A stretch of DNA of 64,000 bases, from assembly GCA_030849805.1 (NCBI GenBank), contig JASANZ010002246.1, positions 1 to 64,000 on the forward strand, given 5' to 3'. The stretch's first letter is position 1; every line of letters starts with the position of its first letter. Source of the DNA: Sergeia podlipaevii (lineage: Eukaryota > Euglenozoa > Kinetoplastea > Trypanosomatida > Trypanosomatidae). Positions 60,201-64,000 of this stretch are shown here, piece by piece. Both the position numbers and the translations under genes were made by a program. The notes beneath the pieces are model-generated. The model worked only from the letters and a program-made list of their open reading frames with translations. It had not been told where the DNA came from and made no database searches.

Positions 60201-61061
60201 TGGGGAAGTAGCAGTCACAAATAGCGTTGAGAGTTGCTTGTAGTCCGCTGAGTCGCTGAGAACCATTGGCACCAGCACGGAGCGCTCTGCAATTGTGACC
60301 TCGTGCCTTGGCGAGAGCATGCTGGTACCAGTGCCAGTGCCTCCCACATCTCCCCTCCCTAGCAAATATGCATCGACGATAGAGCCTTCTTCGCTGAACC
60401 TCTCATCTCCATCGCTGCAGGTCTGTACGGCATCTACCACGTGTAGCGGTAACGACCCAGATGGCAATGTGGCGCTTGATGAGGTAGGTTGTGTTGACGA
60501 GGTAGCGGAGGACATGAGCATTGCACACCTTCGACGCAGCAACGCCCATTCTTGAAGCAGTGAAGGGAGGTTCAGCTCCATGTCGGTATACTCCGCTGTG
60601 GGTGTCAGTGGAGATGCCTCTCCTTCTTCTACCAATTCCTTTTTCGTTAACTTTTCCTTTGCTCGTCGCGTCCGCTCTGCTTTAGCTTGACCCTCTGGCT
60701 GAGTGCTTATGCTCGATCTCTGCTCCATGTATGTAGTTGCTGGCATAACAGCGCCTTCTTCTTCTTGTTCATGAACAGATGTGCTTTTGTTTTTATGCCG
60801 ACCTCTAGCCCCGCCCAGAGCCACAAAACTGGCGCAAAACATGGTAGAGTGGTCTCTCCTTGCGAAGAGTAGTGGGTGGCTGCGTCGCAGACACATCGCG
60901 GCTGATTTGCCACTAAGCTGACGTGAGGCAAGAGCTCGATTCATAGAAACTGAACGGTCCCTTGCGAGCAATGCCAATCGCTCCGCCGCAGCTGTTGCTA
61001 TCACAGAGGAGGAGAAGAGGCAAAGTTGGATCTTTCGCTGCTGCTGTACATTGCGTCGCAT
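54288..61061 (-). CDS. Very large helical protein with mitochondrial-type presequence
   Basis: 2257 residues from the ATG at 61061. The open frame extends further only through a non-ATG codon, and a strong acceptor at 61078-61079 lies in between. The first 75 residues contain many Arg, Ser and Ala and almost no acids (MRRNVQQQRKIQLCLFSSSV; LRRSHPLLFARRDHST), a convincing mitochondrial presequence. The remainder is helix after helix of Leu/Ala/Val-rich units with disordered inserts. The part from about 1560 on (TPEGIVACVEAYCRAGMYHP; STQIIDLLRACFPQ; TPRQVAELVNLLVTCGVRSG) has roughly 35-residue spacing like the PPR/OPR-type alpha-solenoids that bind organellar RNA. A role in mitochondrial RNA processing or translation is therefore a reasonable guess. 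I cannot identify a specific family. Confidence 0.82.
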   Translation of the reverse strand: MRRNVQQQRKIQLCLFSSSVIATAAAERLALLARDRSVSMNRALASRQLSGKSAAMCLRRSHPLLFARRDHSTMFCASFVALGGARGRHKNKSTSVHEQEEEGAVMPATTYMEQRSSISTQPEGQAKAERTRRAKEKLTKKELVEEGEASPLTPTAEYTDMELNLPSLLQEWALLRRRCAMLMSSATSSTQPTSSSATLPSGSLPLHVVDAVQTCSDGDERFSEEGSIVDAYLLGRGDVGGTGTGTSMLSPRHEVTIAERSVLVPMVLSDSADYKQLSTLFVTATSPSPSATNSSSSSSGANHTMTKEKQYRVSLHGINELCASLFSNTRHDTRNGGEEGSIADLIAILRTYWQLPSKSTAMLSVFAQLECAILEALSSAWRHAASDSAAPADSLAVQRLRNVILCLLLDLSSSHVGMGSQHKARENDKTAHDAAAAATSNTKRAKSMQGTKRERSEVAVRETWARVVRTLTSDLLSPMLLQHKTEKPSAGQKQNKKDTVRGVLVQIGIVRLGTGVATTAGCLDATQAAMWRAQMQVFESQLCDVLRVSTQRVPNMTAMELSDVFCDALESLQLLQRLDTVLPLTFRGQTTECCSALIRHVCQRAAVLPRCVEGKGEAFSPEYAKAMEQYKHVLDDFVAKTLFALETADKVEGLQGGSGGGAEYSTLYARVCTDIFTAAENYVNAYTTVFVASHAERVGGIKKKDEGRPCPPSVSQIDVLVEWKEQERRAALTAAGLDPSASACCLPPSRPALHSEASKLCYVLLCCGYAPSTICTSGVCTGLSAMAATDVTRACAYFSTKFATTALPARIHQAVVGGALALIARYVRDAGRLVISSSDMLENDEGDAHMHKRDSDSREAGGDHGAKAGWSSSSLRRRVARGAQAAMTVPGVVGDMQTSASASTCQWTHTRASQKPRRQQRHGALQHNVVSEFGEDEQGALVVTKAQMEKLVDHTLCVCMDAITECVIRGDVMSVSKLVIAIFPLLDSEGSTTFLMEALELITRQVRDRLSTIGVCELGVVQYTVVRSGLQRCITRVPRSSAEMEAALAELTTLLLPRVSERVSRSLDNRLSAGAPSKAKVSPPFKKISFALDGVVGAAGAAATDAKTRYAPGGFTRGTSPAETRDLLSRFTVAAITCGVGAVASSQLVQLHSSVLAALDGKDLATSATSASTSFLSSIETVERLGRLLAALATHSLPLVRHPKSAYMRTCHTTVNAVVAVQVVTTARMAASLTCIVNDAARGEEWRGRQEESGENETESPSLLDLVYLHKRFALAAVHLLYRVSTTYPVETEPSSLREFRLDVLGPALTAVTTTTSSNDESDPAVTTKATKRKSQVVKSTAATVQPDAGLSLTALEEMAVVMCARSTIHKVSVPFYEGLARAVVRYTAGHPHDHHTRNKPPAARTPDAAAGAVAERLMCAAASICRRSDTTLTSQFVSIADALRGYLTVAQTARVLDDLVGQQVPQDAAPVSKMLRDLVDALQSVSAQADDLHFARWTSSEAAAAAAGRVVVMPLPTLVAVLNTVARYGAMGDIQKHVPYAKLLIRLAKREEERIMTSNCGSSSSEELREKARDHGSLSVCQCGDVVLIASATQSIIIEQQLSGTCVAPLTPDELLVLRRLPRILSVPVLKAAQQCSAFEVPAVLTGFSHIKSSAEWARLDKMSAALEEDSGLGAVGSSESGAIIPQPSAAAPKERNALAKVREHDENIGVRTRVLGAFISSTIRLSPVMTPEGIVACVEAYCRAGMYHPHLFGVLLSRVAEVKQQVSLELVMRLLECGMAAHDNAQVRTACLTAAQPVFISHIRYILQNDPDLLATVAHTSTQIIDLLRACFPQDAISGDVLASIAEYHHSTGFSVTKAALALAAARATGGEGGGGRSASDYNALRILTNHCINALLPTCTPRQVAELVNLLVTCGVRSGALLEAIQKSLLHMEEQQQQSKENGGGAVVDGYALAKLADALQRLFVESSVALSEFFVANTLRLIEAYEAQLEAAGNVTGRSREAGREGAGMKNKRCEIVPARVEAAPQSTDLIQHSVAPAFTIQEATSVLQLLCTIAATRLSVVMHAINALLDYLWLFCSSTSPLSLPSVTPAATATATREGKEEERIVTAASSDGDEAAAAAAAADFMTHAAPTVAQLSIIMGACLEQVNEPQQHIHLVQCCADTLMAQLSSTALSRSSSPLDLTLTVKLARYLVDMGLAQHPALHTLLDSLYEKRGALLRRQVLLATARETLVSAGRDVHPALYDCIVEGKLL

Positions 61062-61077
61062 GGGAAGCAAAGGATAA

Positions 61078-61098
61078 CTAAGAAAGAAAGTAGTAAGG
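61078..61098 (-). promoter_or_regulatory. Predicted spliced-leader acceptor for the mitochondrial-type gene
   Basis: The coding strand reads CCTTACTACTTTCTTTCTTAG with AG at 61078-61079, giving a leader of about 16 nt to the ATG at 61061. This supports the chosen start and removes the upstream non-ATG extension. Confidence 0.65.
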
Positions 61099-61560
61099 CT
61101 ACAATAATTGATTAGCAACAATTATATATATATAGTTTCATTAAATGACAAATGTACACCTAAAGAATACTTCAGGTTTTCTATGCTGTCTGGCAAGTCT
61201 TTGGAAACATCAAAGAGGAGAGAGGGCAGAGAGAATAAACAAAAAAAATAAAAAAACAACGGGTACATGACAAACAGTATGCAAACGGTGAGCATTGGGC
61301 AACACAAGAAGCATATCAGTCACTATATATACATATATATAAACAGCAATAATTCCTTAGATTCGTTTTCTTTTGACTTTATCTGTCCTCTGTAAAGCAA
61401 GAACACACTAAAACAACAAAAACAAAAAAAACATCAAAACGCACTGTAAGAAGAGGAGCGCAGCCAAAACTAACCACAGCAGCAGCAAAGAGGCCAGTAA
61501 ATCAAAGCAACCAATGTATGTATATTTGCACTCAAGGTGTATACACGCGCACGTGCCACG

Positions 61561-61563
<3 letters not shown>

Positions 61564-61604
<41 letters not shown>
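61564..61604. repeat. CA dinucleotide microsatellite
   Basis: About twenty CA units on the given strand, starting 27 bp past the stop codon of the phosphatase gene, so a GU run in its 3' UTR. It is the longest dinucleotide repeat in the window. Confidence 0.9.
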
Positions 61605-61605
<1 letters not shown>

Positions 61606-61630
61606 TCATGCACATCTATCCACTCTCAAT

Positions 61631-63715
61631 TTAGCTAAATACTTTCCCATACCTTAGAATAGACCTAACATCTGGCACTACTAGCAAGCACTCCAAGAAC
61701 GGCATCAGCGCAAGCAGAAGCTCATCATTTTCAATCGCCCCACCGGCGTCGTCCTCTTCTCCATCGGCCGCCGTCATCTCGGCCATTGCCGCTCGATGTG
61801 CCTCGATGGATGGAATGTAAGGAGGCACGATGATAGCGTTGTCTCGGTTCAACAGCGTGCATTCTTCGCAGTTGTCGACCATGACGACTAGCTCAGGGGG
61901 CACCTTCAGAGTGCGCAGGTCCTTCATCAGGATCTTGGCATTGACGTTGAAGAGAGGCCGCTCATCTTCCAGGTGCTGCTGCGATGACTTGCTTTCCTCA
62001 TCGATACTGGTGCTCTCACCACCACCGCCGTCACCTGACTCCTCCACGCCAGGCGCGGCCGCTGCCGCTCCTTTAGGTGTGTACATGGTAGCACTGTCCA
62101 AAACCACAGCGGGGAGACTTTTATTCCGCGAGGAAGCAAGCAGCTTGGCCAGTGCCCCACGAGTCACTACACGGCAGTCTTGTCTGTAGTATCGGTCCTT
62201 AATGAGGTCGTCAGGATCAATACGGCGCAGGATGGTGTCGGCATAGGGTTTGGAGGCCGAGGTGAACAACACCAAGTTGAACAGTTTCGCCATGGTGCTC
62301 AGAAACAACTGTGCGTTTGGGCGTACCCAGACATGAAAGAGCTCGGCGCCAGAGGCCGTGGGGATAACTTCTGAAAACGTTGGAGGACCTTGCATGCTAG
62401 CTGTAGAGGTCGACACATAGCACAGGGTTTCATCCAGATCCATGACCAGTACCTTCTGACGCGTCGCTTGATACGATAGCACATGATGGGCGGTGATAGA
62501 GGCGATGAGATGGGTAGGGTGGCGCGAGGACTTGAGGTCTAAGTGACGCGTGCTCACTCGACGATACACCACTGACGGGATGCCCGCAGCCGCACCACCC
62601 ACACCACAGCTGCCAGGCTTCTGGCGCACCATCATCTTCGAACTTGAGCTGACGTTCCCGCCACCGCTGCTGGCACAGCCGCTAAGGCTTGCCCTACTCT
62701 CTGTGTCACTGCTCAGCATTGCGCGTGGCCGTCCAGCCATGAGAGTCCCTGTGCCCACTCCACCATCTAGGCTCCCTATCCCTCCTCGCAATCTGCGTAC
62801 GGTCATCGTGGTAGGATCGGAGACCGCACTTGTGGCGGAGCTGCTGTAGTCGTAGTCCTCCGCGCCAACACCTCCTCCTCCTCCAGCGCGACCCCCGACC
62901 TTTTTCCCGTAATGCGGAGGCCACTGCGGCGCCGGGTGACGCACCGGCAGCGTCGACACCGTTGGCTGCTGGATAGGCCCTATAACAATACTGACCAGCT
63001 GGTGCAGACTGTGGGAGTAGCTAAGAGGAAAATAACTAGGCAACAGCACCGCACCCGGCACAAGTTGCAGCCAGCGTGCCTTCTCTCCCTTCTTCCCGGT
63101 GAGAATGCAACGACGAATGTAGACGGCACTTTCATCCGTGTCATCACCGTCCAGGGAACTTGTGTCTGCCTCAGTCTTGCGCTCCATGCCAGCGGCAGTC
63201 GCACCCCCACCGCCACGGGTGCTGCTACTGCCTTTCTTATCATCACTGCTCACCGCCTGCAACTGTGACCGCTGCGCACCACTACTGTAGTCACTCGTCA
63301 CAACGCCCGCGTCACTGTAGCCAAGCCCGCTGTCATCACGCTCGGATGCGCTACTGGTGTCTGCCTCCTCGTCCTTCTTCGCACCGTCACTAAGGGGGTG
63401 GTCGCGGGCACCCACCACGGCACGTCCTTCGCCAGCATCCTCACCGTCACTGCCACTCTTCTTACTTTTCCTACGAATGCTACAGCGCAGTTCGTCGAGT
63501 GCTCGGAGTTTGCACGCGTGAAGTTTCCCCCGTGAAAGTGGAAATGCCCGATGGCTACGGCCAATAAAAAAGAAGAAGAGCACATAAAGGGTATCACCTA
63601 ACATGCCAATCGCCTCGACACCATCACTAACGAGAGAAAAGAGAGCATAGACAACGTATGGAAGCAGCACCGACTCACATGACCAGCGAGCAAACGTAGC
63701 AACTTCATTCAGCAT
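61631..63715 (-). CDS. Membrane-anchored FCP1/SCP/Dullard-like (NIF) protein phosphatase
   Basis: 694 residues from the ATG at 63715; the frame continues upstream only to a GTG. The C-terminal 290 residues form a NIF-type HAD phosphatase. The nucleophile motif is VMDLDETL with D426 and D428, followed by HVWVRPNAQLFLSTM, motif II LFTSASKPYAD, the YRQDCRV segment, and KILMKDLRTL before VVMVDNCEECTLLNRDNAI. An acidic, Gly-rich insert of about 40 residues splits the domain before KILMKDL. The N-terminus has two hydrophobic stretches (about 12-30 and 36-53), so the enzyme is probably tethered to a membrane, as Dullard/CTDNEP1 and TIM50 are. Between them lies a long Ser/Gly-rich disordered linker. 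It should dephosphorylate Ser/Thr (or Tyr) in proteins; the substrate is unknown. Canonical catalytic residues suggest it is active. Confidence 0.9.
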   Translation of the reverse strand: MLNEVATFARWSCESVLLPYVVYALFSLVSDGVEAIGMLGDTLYVLFFFFIGRSHRAFPLSRGKLHACKLRALDELRCSIRRKSKKSGSDGEDAGEGRAVVGARDHPLSDGAKKDEEADTSSASERDDSGLGYSDAGVVTSDYSSGAQRSQLQAVSSDDKKGSSSTRGGGGATAAGMERKTEADTSSLDGDDTDESAVYIRRCILTGKKGEKARWLQLVPGAVLLPSYFPLSYSHSLHQLVSIVIGPIQQPTVSTLPVRHPAPQWPPHYGKKVGGRAGGGGGVGAEDYDYSSSATSAVSDPTTMTVRRLRGGIGSLDGGVGTGTLMAGRPRAMLSSDTESRASLSGCASSGGGNVSSSSKMMVRQKPGSCGVGGAAAGIPSVVYRRVSTRHLDLKSSRHPTHLIASITAHHVLSYQATRQKVLVMDLDETLCYVSTSTASMQGPPTFSEVIPTASGAELFHVWVRPNAQLFLSTMAKLFNLVLFTSASKPYADTILRRIDPDDLIKDRYYRQDCRVVTRGALAKLLASSRNKSLPAVVLDSATMYTPKGAAAAAPGVEESGDGGGGESTSIDEESKSSQQHLEDERPLFNVNAKILMKDLRTLKVPPELVVMVDNCEECTLLNRDNAIIVPPYIPSIEAHRAAMAEMTAADGEEDDAGGAIENDELLLALMPFLECLLVVPDVRSILRYGKVFS

Positions 63716-64000
63716 AGTAATAAAAAATAACCCACACACTTTAGTTTAATATACGATACTATTTCCACTTCGTATAATCAACTTTTGATACCTAATGCAA
63801 GAAGTCAAACTTATATGATAATAAAAGCAAGAAAATAGATGGACAACTAAATAGATAGCTCTAAACGTGGGCTTTTTTTTTTTTTGTATGTGTAAACTTT
63901 TTAAGACAAAAGCTGCACAAACCCTACCCGTGTCAAAGACGCGCGCACTTTTATATTTATGAGTTGCTGCGTGTATATGTATGTATGCGTGTGTGTGTGC
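63716..64000. other. Non-coding right edge of window
   Basis: 5' leader and spacer upstream of the phosphatase gene, AT-rich with a T11 run (63875-63885) and GT-rich sequence at the end. No gene is visible before the window ends. Confidence 0.65.

Larger units (their letters stand above)
61062..61630. other. Intergenic spacer with long CA repeat
   Basis: About 570 bp between the phosphatase gene and the large mitochondrial-type gene. It has a CA run of about 20 units just past the phosphatase stop codon, short TA runs and A-rich stretches. No gene recognised. Confidence 0.7.

Noticed and set aside
61062..61121. Hydrophobic N-terminal extension of the large mitochondrial-type protein
   Set aside because: It starts at TTG and is separated from the ATG at 61061 by a clean acceptor at 61078-61079.
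61564..61604. Telomeric or CRISPR-like repeat
   Set aside because: It is a simple CA dinucleotide run with no spacers and no TTAGGG units.

Overview
The window is nuclear DNA of a kinetoplastid protist, most likely a trypanosomatid of the Leishmania/Leptomonas/Crithidia type. All twelve protein genes are long, intron-free and on the minus strand. They are separated by 0.3-1.6 kb spacers rich in A+T, microsatellites and homopolymers. Many starts are preceded on the coding strand by a pyrimidine tract and an AG, as expected for spliced-leader trans-splicing. This is the layout of one polycistronic transcription unit read from position 64000 towards 1. No strand-switch region, tRNA, rRNA, transposon or CRISPR array was seen. 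The species cannot be fixed from this sequence alone.

In transcription order (right to left) the genes are: a membrane-anchored FCP1/SCP/Dullard-like phosphatase (61631-63715); a 2257-residue helical protein with a mitochondrial-type N-terminus (54288-61061); a protein with two separate leucine-rich-repeat blocks (49060-53538); two large unrecognised helical proteins (43937-48373 and 38583-43469); a 3161-residue, largely disordered protein (28282-37767); a protein joining a MetAP1-type C6H2 zinc finger to a LOTUS-like domain and a basic tail (24596-27607); a compact, probably mitochondrial protein (22023-23264); a protein that reads as a nucleotide-site-degenerate kinesin (17294-21247); a CDP-alcohol phosphotransferase of the choline/ethanolamine type (13835-15670); a 2518-residue coiled-coil and disordered protein (4795-12351); and a four-pass membrane protein with a long disordered N-terminus (418-3831).

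Only the phosphotransferase and the phosphatase can be given an enzyme class with confidence. They are not an operon in the bacterial sense, because neighbours in a kinetoplastid unit usually share transcription but not function. A single N at 4772 separates two near-identical copies of about 297 bp from the 3' end of the 4795-12351 gene. This looks like two contig ends that failed to merge, with a real tandem duplication as the alternative.

The most interesting observations are the apparent pseudo-kinesin, the zinc finger/LOTUS fusion, the glycosylation-rich loop inserted into the phosphotransferase, the duplicated gene end at the N, and an upstream ORF that overlaps the start of the 38583-43469 gene.
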